The notes under the pieces were generated by a model, which was not told the origin of the DNA, searched no databases, and saw only the letters and a program-made list of their open reading frames with translations. The translations under genes were made by a program, and so were the position numbers. This document shows positions 50,197-57,677 of a stretch of 64,000 bases of DNA, piece after piece. How positions within the stretch are numbered: the stretch's first letter is position 1; each line of letters starts with the position of its first letter. This DNA is from Polyangium fumosum. Its GTDB lineage: Bacteria > Myxococcota_A > Polyangia > Polyangiales > Polyangiaceae. The stretch is taken from NCBI RefSeq assembly GCF_005144585.1, contig NZ_SSMQ01000050.1:29479-93478 (forward strand). The letters are read 5' to 3'.

Positions 50197-52563
50197 TCAG
50201 GTGTTGACGTGCAAGCCGGCGACGCCGAGGCTGAGCCCCTTGGCCTCCAGCTTGTTGCCGATCGCCTGGAGTTTGAGGCCGAGCGCATTCAAGTTCGTCG
50301 CCTTCATGTCCATCGCGAGCGGCGTGATCGAGATCGAGGGCCCGAGCGTGAGCGCGAGCGCGACGGCCGCCGTGATGTCGACTTTGATGCCGCCGAAGAG
50401 CGAGACCTGCCCGCCGGCAAACCAGCCGAGCGAGAACCCGAGGTGGCCCGAGAACGTGGCCCCATGCGTGAAGCCCGAGAACTCGGCCGCCTTGAACCAC
50501 TCGACCGGGCCCTGCGTGGAAATCTTCTGATTGCCGTTGATCGACGTGGTCATGTCGCCCTTGACCGTGAGGTCGTAGGTGCCGTCGATCTTCTCCACCG
50601 AAGACCCGGTGACGTGGATGTCCTGGTTGCCGTCGACGAAGAGCTTGTCCTCGCCCGTCACGCCCTGGAACCGCGTGCCGAGGTAGATCCCCGTCATCTT
50701 CCCGTGCACCGTCTCGTCGTAGGTGCTGTGGAAGCGCTCGGTGTTCGTCCCGTGCACGTTCAAATCGACGAGGGCCTTGTAGACCTGCGTCGTCGCGCTC
50801 GTGACCTGGAGGTCGAGGTTGTCGTTGTAACGGACCGTGACCGCGCCCTCGACCGTCTCGTCGAGCGTCGCATGGTAGGTCTGCGTGACGGGGTTCGTGA
50901 CCGTCGTCGTGAACGGACCTTCGTACGTCTCGGTGATGGTACCGTGGACGTCCTCGGTCTTGTTCGCCATCACGTCGACGTCGAGGTTCACCCCCGTGTA
51001 GATATGGCCGCTGCCGTCGGTGCGTAGATCGAAGTTGTAGGCGCCGGCGCCGAGGTGGAGCGAGGAGTTGAGCTTCGGCGCATAGATGTGCACGTGCGTC
51101 GAGCCGAGGAGATCCTCCATCTCGATGTAGTTGTTCGACCCCGTCCGGATCAGGTTCTTCGTGTAATTGTTCTGCGTCACCACGCTCGGCGTCTCGGCGT
51201 TGTGCGCGGCGCCCGCGATCACGGGGCGATCCGGATCGCCGCCGAGGAAGACGAGGTGGACCTCGGTGCCCTTGCGCAGCGGAAAATGCTGCCCTTCGAC
51301 GGTACCGCCGTGCGGCTGGAGCATGCGCACCCACGTCGAGCGCGAGCCGTCGATCGCGTCGCCCTCGTCGAAGAAGATGTTCACCTTGTAACGGCCGTGC
51401 CCGTCGATCTGCGCATACGGGCTCGCCGCCGTGCCGTCGACGACGCCGTCGACGACGCCGTCGATGCGCGGCCAGGGCGTCTTGCGCTCGGCGCGGAACT
51501 GCGTCGTGTGCGGAATCGCATGCACCGTGGCGAGGTACGTCTCCTTCGTGGGCGCCTCCTCGCCGAAGAGCATCTTCATGTCCTCGCCGCTCGCCGATTG
51601 ATTGCCGAGGTGCTCGATCTCGATCGTGAGGTACTCGCTATTGAACGCGATCCGCGGGTGCTCTTCGAGCAGGAACACGTACCCCGGCCGCAGATAAAAC
51701 TGCGGGCCTGTGCCCGTGTACACCGTCTGCCGCGCCGCGATCTCCTCGGCGCGAATCGAGGCGTACCGCGTGCCCTCCCCCGGCGTCTTCACGTTCTCGC
51801 CGTAAAGCACGATATCGCCCTTGCCCGAGAGCTCGGCGCTGCCTTTGACCTCCAGGCTCGGCTTCAGGTAGTTGTAGTCCGTCACCTTCACGCGGCCGGG
51901 CAGCGCGTTCGAGCGGCACCGGAACGAGCGGATCGACTCGCCCGCCGAGACGTCGCCGGGCGGCGCCGGGAAATACTTCACCGGCTTCGGCGCGAGCTTT
52001 TTGTGCGCCGCGCGCGTGTCCGTGAAGACCAGGACCTCGCGATCCTCGCCCTGCTCGAAGTAGAAGTAGATGCCCTCGCGCTCGGCGAGCCGAGCAATGA
52101 AATCGTAGTTGCTCTCGCGATACTGGCAGACGTGCTCGAGCTTCGTGTAGTCGTTCCAGAGCGAGACTCGGTAATCGTTCGCGCCAAGCCCGCCCTCTTT
52201 CAGGAGGGCCTCGATGATGTCGGGGATGCTCGCGTCCGTGAAGATGCGGCTGTGGCGCGTCAACGTGAGCTGCCAGTACGTCGGGACGAGCCGCGCGAGA
52301 TAAAGTCCGTACGCGCCGTAATCGTTCACGAGCTCGACGGACGCGAGGATGCCGTGGAAGACGAACGGCGGCGCGCCGAGGCCCCGATCGATGTTCAGCG
52401 TGCCGCGGGCTCCGACCGCGGCGGCGACGTCGACGTCGAGCCCCGTGAGCTTCAACGCGATGTCGAATTCATACGTCTGCGAAATGGCCTCCCGCCCCTT
52501 GAAAGCCGTGACCTGCGCCGTCGGGGGGAAGGCGGTGGACAAGAAGGTGAAGATCTCGCTCAT
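50197..52563 (-). CDS. vgrG: VgrG spike protein, cassette 2
   Basis: This 788-residue VgrG has a gp27-like base at about residues 1-370 (HSRIFTDASIPDIIEALL, HVCQYRESNYDFIARLAERE). A gp5 OB-fold lies at about 375-455 (MLQPHGGTVEGQHFPLRKGT, FLGGDPDRPVIAG). The needle of Thr/Val-rich strands is at about 480-680 (TYEGPFTTTVTNPVTQTYHA). The C-terminal 90 residues (about 690-788) are hydrophobic and helical in composition (GFSLGWFAGGQVSLFGGIKV), quite unlike the C-terminus of the first VgrG. That C-terminal difference may set cargo or tip specificity. It is the first gene of cassette 2, and 170 bases separate it from a divergent peptidase gene. Confidence 0.95.
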   Translation of the reverse strand: MSEIFTFLSTAFPPTAQVTAFKGREAISQTYEFDIALKLTGLDVDVAAAVGARGTLNIDRGLGAPPFVFHGILASVELVNDYGAYGLYLARLVPTYWQLTLTRHSRIFTDASIPDIIEALLKEGGLGANDYRVSLWNDYTKLEHVCQYRESNYDFIARLAEREGIYFYFEQGEDREVLVFTDTRAAHKKLAPKPVKYFPAPPGDVSAGESIRSFRCRSNALPGRVKVTDYNYLKPSLEVKGSAELSGKGDIVLYGENVKTPGEGTRYASIRAEEIAARQTVYTGTGPQFYLRPGYVFLLEEHPRIAFNSEYLTIEIEHLGNQSASGEDMKMLFGEEAPTKETYLATVHAIPHTTQFRAERKTPWPRIDGVVDGVVDGTAASPYAQIDGHGRYKVNIFFDEGDAIDGSRSTWVRMLQPHGGTVEGQHFPLRKGTEVHLVFLGGDPDRPVIAGAAHNAETPSVVTQNNYTKNLIRTGSNNYIEMEDLLGSTHVHIYAPKLNSSLHLGAGAYNFDLRTDGSGHIYTGVNLDVDVMANKTEDVHGTITETYEGPFTTTVTNPVTQTYHATLDETVEGAVTVRYNDNLDLQVTSATTQVYKALVDLNVHGTNTERFHSTYDETVHGKMTGIYLGTRFQGVTGEDKLFVDGNQDIHVTGSSVEKIDGTYDLTVKGDMTTSINGNQKISTQGPVEWFKAAEFSGFTHGATFSGHLGFSLGWFAGGQVSLFGGIKVDITAAVALALTLGPSISITPLAMDMKATNLNALGLKLQAIGNKLEAKGLSLGVAGLHVNT

Positions 52564-52733
52564 CGCTCACGCTCCGGCACGTGGTGCGAGAGTAGAGCAT
52601 GGGCCCGTGCCGGTCGTAAAGGGGCACCGCCCGGAAAGAACGCTCGCAGAGGCAACGGAAAATTCCTGATGCTCGCGGCCTTGACCGCTCTCCTCGTGGC
52701 GTGGATCATCCCATGCTCGCACGGAGGCAACAC

Positions 52734-54086
52734 ATGCGGATCGGTCGACACGCGAGGCTCGTCGGGATCGGGTTTGTGGCCCTCGCGGCCCTCGGCTGCG
52801 CCAAGGACGAAGGCGAAGGGAACACGTCGAACAGCACGGGGACGCCGATCGAGCCGCCCCCCGAGCCGTCGGCCAACCTCGACCGGAACATCCAGAGGAC
52901 GGCGCTCACCGTGGATCTGTCGACGATGACCGGGACCGCGGTGCTCGATCTCGCGGGCTCGCTGGAGGACACGGGCGCGTCGTTCGAGGCGGCGGGGCTC
53001 GAAATCCAGGGCGTGTCGCGCGCCGAAGGTCCGCTGAAATGGACGCTCGCACAGGGCCAGCTCGACGTCGGCGTACCCAAGTCCCTGGGCTCCGCGCAGA
53101 TCACGGTCGATTACACGTTCAAGGAGCAAGCGCAGTTCGAGGGGCTCATGGCGAAAGGCTCGACGCTCGTCTGGCCCTACTTCTGCGGCAATCTCTTCCC
53201 GTGCCATTCGGACCCGGCGGACGGGACGACGTTCGAACTCACGGTCACGGGCACGCCCCAAGGCATGACCACGTTGCATCCGCCCGCGATCGGCATCGAC
53301 GCGCCGTCCTACCAGATCGCCTGGGCGACGGGGAGCTACACGAAGCTCGACGTGGGCAAGACGTTCCAGGGGACGAACCTCGTGGCCTATTACCTGCCAG
53401 GCGGCGGGACGGACGCGCAAAAAGGAACGGCCGTGCTGGTCGACGTGATGAACTTTTACGAGACGATGCTCGGCGGATATCCGTTCGGCGGCGAGGCGGG
53501 CGCCATTGCGGTGGACTGGGGGCCGGGCGCCTACGGCGGCATGGAGCACCACCCGCTCTGGCACGTCTCGACGATCGCCATGGGTGACCCGTGGATCCAG
53601 GCGCACGAGGCGGCGCACGGATGGTTCGGCGATGGCGTGCGCCCCGCGTGCTGGGAGGATTTCGTGCTCTCCGAGGGCACCGTGAGTTACCTCGAAGCGC
53701 GGGCGATCACGGAGGTGATGGGCGCGGACGAGGGCATGAAGGTCTGGTCCCATTACACGACACGCCTGAACACGGCGATGGCCGGAACCGCGCCGAAGAT
53801 CGCCTGGCCCGAGGGCTGCGGCGTGGTCGATCTCCTGAAGGATCAGCTCTTCGGGGACATCGCCTACATGAAAGGCGCGTTTTTCTTCCGCGCGCTGGAG
53901 GCGAAGATGGGCAAGGCGAAGCTCGACCCGTCGCTCAAGGCGTTTTTCCTGAAACACAAGGGGAAGGCGGCGCATTTCCAGGACCTGCTCGACATCATCA
54001 AATCGGTGGGCGGGTATGACCCCACGGCCTGCGCGACGGCCTGGCTCCGCAGCGAGATGGTGCCGTCGGAGCAGGTCTGTCCTTGA
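52734..54086 (+). CDS. M1-like zinc metallopeptidase lipoprotein
   Basis: This 450-residue outer lipoprotein has the signal MRIGRHARLVGIGFVALAAL ending with GC, and the ATG at 52734 is well placed behind GGAGG (52723-52727, six bases). The gluzincin zinc site is complete: HEAAH at residues 291-295 and Glu314 in LSEGTVSYLE, 19 residues on. The usual GxMEN exopeptidase motif is altered to GGMEHH, so aminopeptidase specificity may be lost. The N-terminal half is beta-rich, as in M1 enzymes, with DLSTMTGTAVLDLAGSLE. It should act in the periplasm or on the cell surface. It is divergent from vgrG of cassette 2 and may be unrelated to it. Confidence 0.85.
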   Translation: MRIGRHARLVGIGFVALAALGCAKDEGEGNTSNSTGTPIEPPPEPSANLDRNIQRTALTVDLSTMTGTAVLDLAGSLEDTGASFEAAGLEIQGVSRAEGPLKWTLAQGQLDVGVPKSLGSAQITVDYTFKEQAQFEGLMAKGSTLVWPYFCGNLFPCHSDPADGTTFELTVTGTPQGMTTLHPPAIGIDAPSYQIAWATGSYTKLDVGKTFQGTNLVAYYLPGGGTDAQKGTAVLVDVMNFYETMLGGYPFGGEAGAIAVDWGPGAYGGMEHHPLWHVSTIAMGDPWIQAHEAAHGWFGDGVRPACWEDFVLSEGTVSYLEARAITEVMGADEGMKVWSHYTTRLNTAMAGTAPKIAWPEGCGVVDLLKDQLFGDIAYMKGAFFFRALEAKMGKAKLDPSLKAFFLKHKGKAAHFQDLLDIIKSVGGYDPTACATAWLRSEMVPSEQVCP

Positions 54087-54115
54087 AGCGCGAGCGCGCA
54101 CCCCGGAGGGCAAGA

Positions 54116-55459
54116 ATGGGTTTGGCGCAGAGGGCGCTCGTGGGATTCACGTCCGTGGCCCTCGCGCTCGCGGGCGCGGGGTGCCGGCGCCCTCCCCCGA
54201 AAAAGGACAAACCGTTGTCGCAGGCGCCGCCTTCGGCGAGCGCCGAGCCGCTCGCGACGCCGAGCGCGAGTCCGGACGCGGACGACGCGCCCGCGGGGTC
54301 GGCCGCGCCCGCGGGATCCGCGGGGCCCGCGGGATCCGCCGCGCTCGCGGGCGGAGGCACGACGGACAAGCGCAAGCCGAGGACCGGCGCGCGGTTCCTC
54401 ATCGACGGGCCGGAGAAGCCGATCGCGGTGGGCGGAGCGGCGACGGTCTTCTCGAAGGGCATCGTCTGGCGGCTCTCGGGCAATGCAGCGCAGGTGACCC
54501 TGTTCGGGCCCGACGGCCCCGCGCCCGGGCCGAGCGAGCCGGAGCGCGCGCGGAAATGGCCACGCGGGAAGGTGGCCGTCGCCGAGGATGCCTCGGGCGT
54601 GATGCACACGTACTGGGTCGAAGGATCGGGGCTCGTGCGGAGCGCGCTCGACGCGGAGGGAAAACTCGGCGCGCCGGAGGTCGTGGCGAACGACGCGGTG
54701 CCGGGGACGAGCCCTTCGGCGCTGCGCACGGGCGGGCGTGACGCCGTGGCGTACCTGGCGGCGCCGAATGCACGGAATACAGAGCGGCACGGGCGCTTGT
54801 GGGTCGAAGGAGGCGGCGTGCTGGATCTGTCGCCCGAGGGTTCGGGGGCGACGTCGATTTCGCTCGTGCCGGTCGGCGAGGGACAGGTGATCGCGATGTG
54901 GCTCGACGCGCGGTCGGCGATGACGCCGGTGCACGCGCGGCGCTTCGAGGTTCGCGAAAAGACGACGGCGCTCGCGGCCGACGACGTGGCGTTCGTGGGC
55001 GGCCCGCCCGAGGGGTACCCGGAGATCGTGGGGGCCCGCGCCGGCAACTCCGCGGCGGGGCTCTTGCCGCTCGCCACGGACAAAGGGTTCGCCCTCCATG
55101 ACATTCTCGTCGACTGGAACGGGAAGGCGAAGATCAAGACGCTCGAGTACCCGAACGGGATGGATGTCGCGCCCGTGGCGGCGGCGCCGGCGTGCGGGGA
55201 GACCATCGTGGTGTACGCGCGGCCCGAGGCGAAGGAGCCTGGCTCGCCGCAGGTGCTGGAGATCGCGACGCTCGGCGGGAGCGGGGCGATCGAAGCGCAA
55301 GAGGTGGCGGCCTATCCGGGGCAGGTGCTCGAATTGCACGCAGCGGCGGCGGACGCGAATACAATTTGGGTGGTGTACACGGCGGGGACGAAATCGTTCG
55401 CCATGCGGCTCGGGTGCGGGGCGAAAGCGACGCCGCCGGCCGCGCCCAAGGGCAAATGA
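54116..55459 (+). CDS. Lipoprotein of unknown function
   Basis: This 447-residue lipoprotein has a signal ending LAGAGC, with the start ATG 54116 supported by GGAGG at 54105-54109. The first 75 residues after the Cys are a Pro/Ala/Ser linker with direct repeats of the type PAGSAAPAGSAGPAGSAALA. A large beta-rich domain follows, with RTGARFLIDGPEKPIAV, TEVKYL-like strands, and a C-terminal VVYTAGTKSFAMRLGCG. It looks like a repeated-strand (propeller-like) fold. No family was recognised. It follows the metallopeptidase by 29 bases on the same strand, so the two may be co-expressed. Confidence 0.72.
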   Translation: MGLAQRALVGFTSVALALAGAGCRRPPPKKDKPLSQAPPSASAEPLATPSASPDADDAPAGSAAPAGSAGPAGSAALAGGGTTDKRKPRTGARFLIDGPEKPIAVGGAATVFSKGIVWRLSGNAAQVTLFGPDGPAPGPSEPERARKWPRGKVAVAEDASGVMHTYWVEGSGLVRSALDAEGKLGAPEVVANDAVPGTSPSALRTGGRDAVAYLAAPNARNTERHGRLWVEGGGVLDLSPEGSGATSISLVPVGEGQVIAMWLDARSAMTPVHARRFEVREKTTALAADDVAFVGGPPEGYPEIVGARAGNSAAGLLPLATDKGFALHDILVDWNGKAKIKTLEYPNGMDVAPVAAAPACGETIVVYARPEAKEPGSPQVLEIATLGGSGAIEAQEVAAYPGQVLELHAAAADANTIWVVYTAGTKSFAMRLGCGAKATPPAAPKGK

Positions 55460-55489
55460 AGCCGGGCAGCCCCTGACGTCAGGTCTTCC

Positions 55490-55828
55490 TCAGCGGCCTG
55501 CCCCGTCGATCACGCAGCCGAACCGCTCCGAGACGTAATGCGCGCGGCGCGTGTTCCAGAGCGCCGTGACGGTGACCGCCTTGCCCTCCATGTCGAAGGC
55601 GCGGCCGTCGATCGGGACGACGGTCTGGCGGATGAACCCCTCGCAATCCGGCTGCGGGCGGCCCTCGACGAAGAGGCAGGAGCAGAGCTCTTTCGCCTCG
55701 TACCCCGCCGGCAGCGACGGGAACGCGGAGAGGGCCTTCCAGTTCCAGGCGACGAAGAGCGCGACGAGGCCGAGGATCACGCCGAGGCCCAAGCCTACGA
55801 TCTTCAGGATGCGCTTGGCCCGCTTCAT
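55490..55828 (-). CDS. Single-span membrane protein of unknown function
   Basis: This 112-residue protein has one N-terminal membrane segment (GLGLGVILGLVALFVAWNW, residues 11-29) with a positively charged lead (MKRAKRILKIV). The rest faces the periplasm and carries three Cys (CSC and a later CEGF and CVID), likely to form a disulfide. Its start overlaps the stop of the serine hydrolase gene by four bases (ATGA), so it is the last gene of a four-gene operon. No family is recognised. A role as a partner of the hydrolase is suggested only by coupling. Confidence 0.72.
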   Translation of the reverse strand: MKRAKRILKIVGLGLGVILGLVALFVAWNWKALSAFPSLPAGYEAKELCSCLFVEGRPQPDCEGFIRQTVVPIDGRAFDMEGKAVTVTALWNTRRAHYVSERFGCVIDGAGR

Positions 55829-57063
55829 CGCTTCACCAGACCGGAGAGCAGCTCGAGGTAATACCCCTTCGTGAAGGCTTTTTCACGATCGGGCACGCAG
55901 TTCTTTTGCACGTGGGCGGAGCAGCCATACTCGCGATCGTCGCCCATGCGCACGGCGACGAGGTCGAGCGAGGGGATCACGAAGATCGATTTGCCCCAGT
56001 GGCCGAGGGCCGCGAAGGTGTCGGGCGGCGCGGCGGGCCAGGGGCGCGGGATGTTCCGCTTGGGATCCCCGACGTTCAGGTAGACCTGGGCGCCGGGGTT
56101 GTCCTCCCATAACGGCGGCGGGACGTCGGTCGTAAAGTACGCGGGGGCCATCGTGAGTGTGTAGGCGACCCAGCCCTCCGGCAGGAGGCGCTTGCCGTCC
56201 CATACGCCGTCGGCGAGGTAGAGCAGTCCCCATTTCGCGAGGTCGCGGGCGTTCGCGTAGAGATAGGAGGAGCCGACGAAGTTGCCAGCGCCGTCACGCT
56301 CGAAGCGGGCGCTCGTCATGCCGAGGGGCTCGAAGAGCGCCTTCCACGGGTACGAGGCGTACTCCGCATCCGACATCGTGGCGCGCAAGGCCGCGAGCAG
56401 GAGGTTCGTGTCGCCGCTCGAATAACTCCAGTGCGTGCCCGGGGCATGGGCGAGACCGTGCCCGGCGACGAAACGAGGCATGTCGTCCTGGCCGCGCGTG
56501 TAGAGCATGGCCATGACCGAGGAGAAGATCGGCGACGCCTCGTAGGTCTCGTTCCAGTCGATCCCCGAGCTCATGCGGAGCAGGTCGGTGAGCCGGACGT
56601 TTTGTTTGTCCGGGCCGAGCGCCGAATAATACTTGCCGGCGGGGTCGTCGACCTTGAAGCGCCCTTCCAGGGCCGCGACGCCGATCAGGGTGTTGACGAA
56701 GCTCTTCGACACCGACCACGTGAGCAGCGACGTCTCGGCCGTGGTGCCGCGGGCGTAATGCTCGAAGACGAGCTTGCCGTCCTTCACCAGGACGAATGCA
56801 TTCGTGCGTTGTCCCTTGCGATCGACGTCGTCGCCGTGGCGCGCGAAGAGGTAGTCGTCGAGCTTCTTCAGCGCGGCCGGATCAATGCCCACGGACGCGG
56901 GATCCGCCGTGGTCCAGGCCCGCGTGGGCCATTCGGTCCGAGGTTTGACGGGGAACGGAGCCGGGCCCTGGAGGACGACGGGCGTGGAATCCCCGGCGCC
57001 CGGGGACGAGCAGCCCGCGAGGGCGAGAAGCCCGACGAAGAGCGAGGCGCAAAAGGAGCGCAT
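55825..57063 (-). CDS. Serine hydrolase lipoprotein of the beta-lactamase (class C/esterase) fold
   Basis: This 412-residue lipoprotein (signal ending LALAGC, Cys18) belongs to the serine beta-lactamase-like family. The catalytic SxxK is at Ser117-Lys120 (TWSVSKSF), a YSSGDTN segment stands where the YxN motif should be, and a late GHWGKS segment takes the KTG position. Such proteins are often peptidases or esterases acting on cell-wall or small esters. Drug hydrolysis is possible but not shown. I use ATG 57063, since the frame upstream overlaps the previous gene. It lies 8 bases behind that gene and precedes the small membrane protein. Confidence 0.85.
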   Translation of the reverse strand: MRSFCASLFVGLLALAGCSSPGAGDSTPVVLQGPAPFPVKPRTEWPTRAWTTADPASVGIDPAALKKLDDYLFARHGDDVDRKGQRTNAFVLVKDGKLVFEHYARGTTAETSLLTWSVSKSFVNTLIGVAALEGRFKVDDPAGKYYSALGPDKQNVRLTDLLRMSSGIDWNETYEASPIFSSVMAMLYTRGQDDMPRFVAGHGLAHAPGTHWSYSSGDTNLLLAALRATMSDAEYASYPWKALFEPLGMTSARFERDGAGNFVGSSYLYANARDLAKWGLLYLADGVWDGKRLLPEGWVAYTLTMAPAYFTTDVPPPLWEDNPGAQVYLNVGDPKRNIPRPWPAAPPDTFAALGHWGKSIFVIPSLDLVAVRMGDDREYGCSAHVQKNCVPDREKAFTKGYYLELLSGLVKR

Positions 57064-57071
57064 GAACGTGC

Positions 57072-57677
57072 TCACCAGGTGGAGACCGTGACGATCGGGC
57101 CGGGCTCGTCCTCGACCCACATTTCGGAGAGAACGACGTAGGTCCGAACCATCGGCCCGCTGCCCGGAATGTAATACCCCCCGGTCCGTTGCGTGATCTG
57201 GAAGAAGCGCCGATCGCCGCGGCGGAGCGGGAAGACGGTCTCGAGGGCGTCCCAGCAGATCTCGCCCTGGTCGGGATCATGGATGCATTCGCCGCCGCCT
57301 TGTCTTACGGAGAAAAAGACGTCGTTCGAATTGCCCGTGACGAGGTCGATGCTGTTCGAGTTCAGGACCTCGCAGCGGAAGCGGAGCCATTCCCGCACCC
57401 TGCGCAGGGTGCAGGCGGTCGAGCTGAGGGGCGCTTCGAGGTTCTTGGCGGCGCTCCACTCGGCGACCGTGGGCGGCTTCGATTTTTCGGTCGGTACGGG
57501 GCCGAGGAACGGGAGCGACTCGGCGGGCGGCGTCGCGGCCGCGTCCGCGCCCGCGTCGTCCGTGGCGGTGGCGGCGCCGGCCTCGGGCAACGCAGCGTCG
57601 GGCACGTCCTCGGGCGAGGCGACGCTCGAAAGGAGCGTGATCGCGGCGAAGGCAGAGAGGAGCGAGCGGCGCTTCAT
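57072..57677 (-). CDS. Secreted protein of unknown function
   Basis: This 201-residue protein has an N-terminal signal (MKRRSLLSAFAAITLLSSVA, cleavage probably near residue 20) and an Ala/Pro/Asp linker. A compact C-terminal domain of about 125 residues has four Cys (ACTLRR, RCEV, GECIHD, EICWD) that could form two disulfides. It starts at ATG 57677, whose ATGA overlaps the stop of the cytochrome gene. The domain is rich in aromatic residues and ends VRTYVVLSEMWVE, suggesting a beta sandwich. No family is recognised. Confidence 0.72.
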   Translation of the reverse strand: MKRRSLLSAFAAITLLSSVASPEDVPDAALPEAGAATATDDAGADAAATPPAESLPFLGPVPTEKSKPPTVAEWSAAKNLEAPLSSTACTLRRVREWLRFRCEVLNSNSIDLVTGNSNDVFFSVRQGGGECIHDPDQGEICWDALETVFPLRRGDRRFFQITQRTGGYYIPGSGPMVRTYVVLSEMWVEDEPGPIVTVSTW

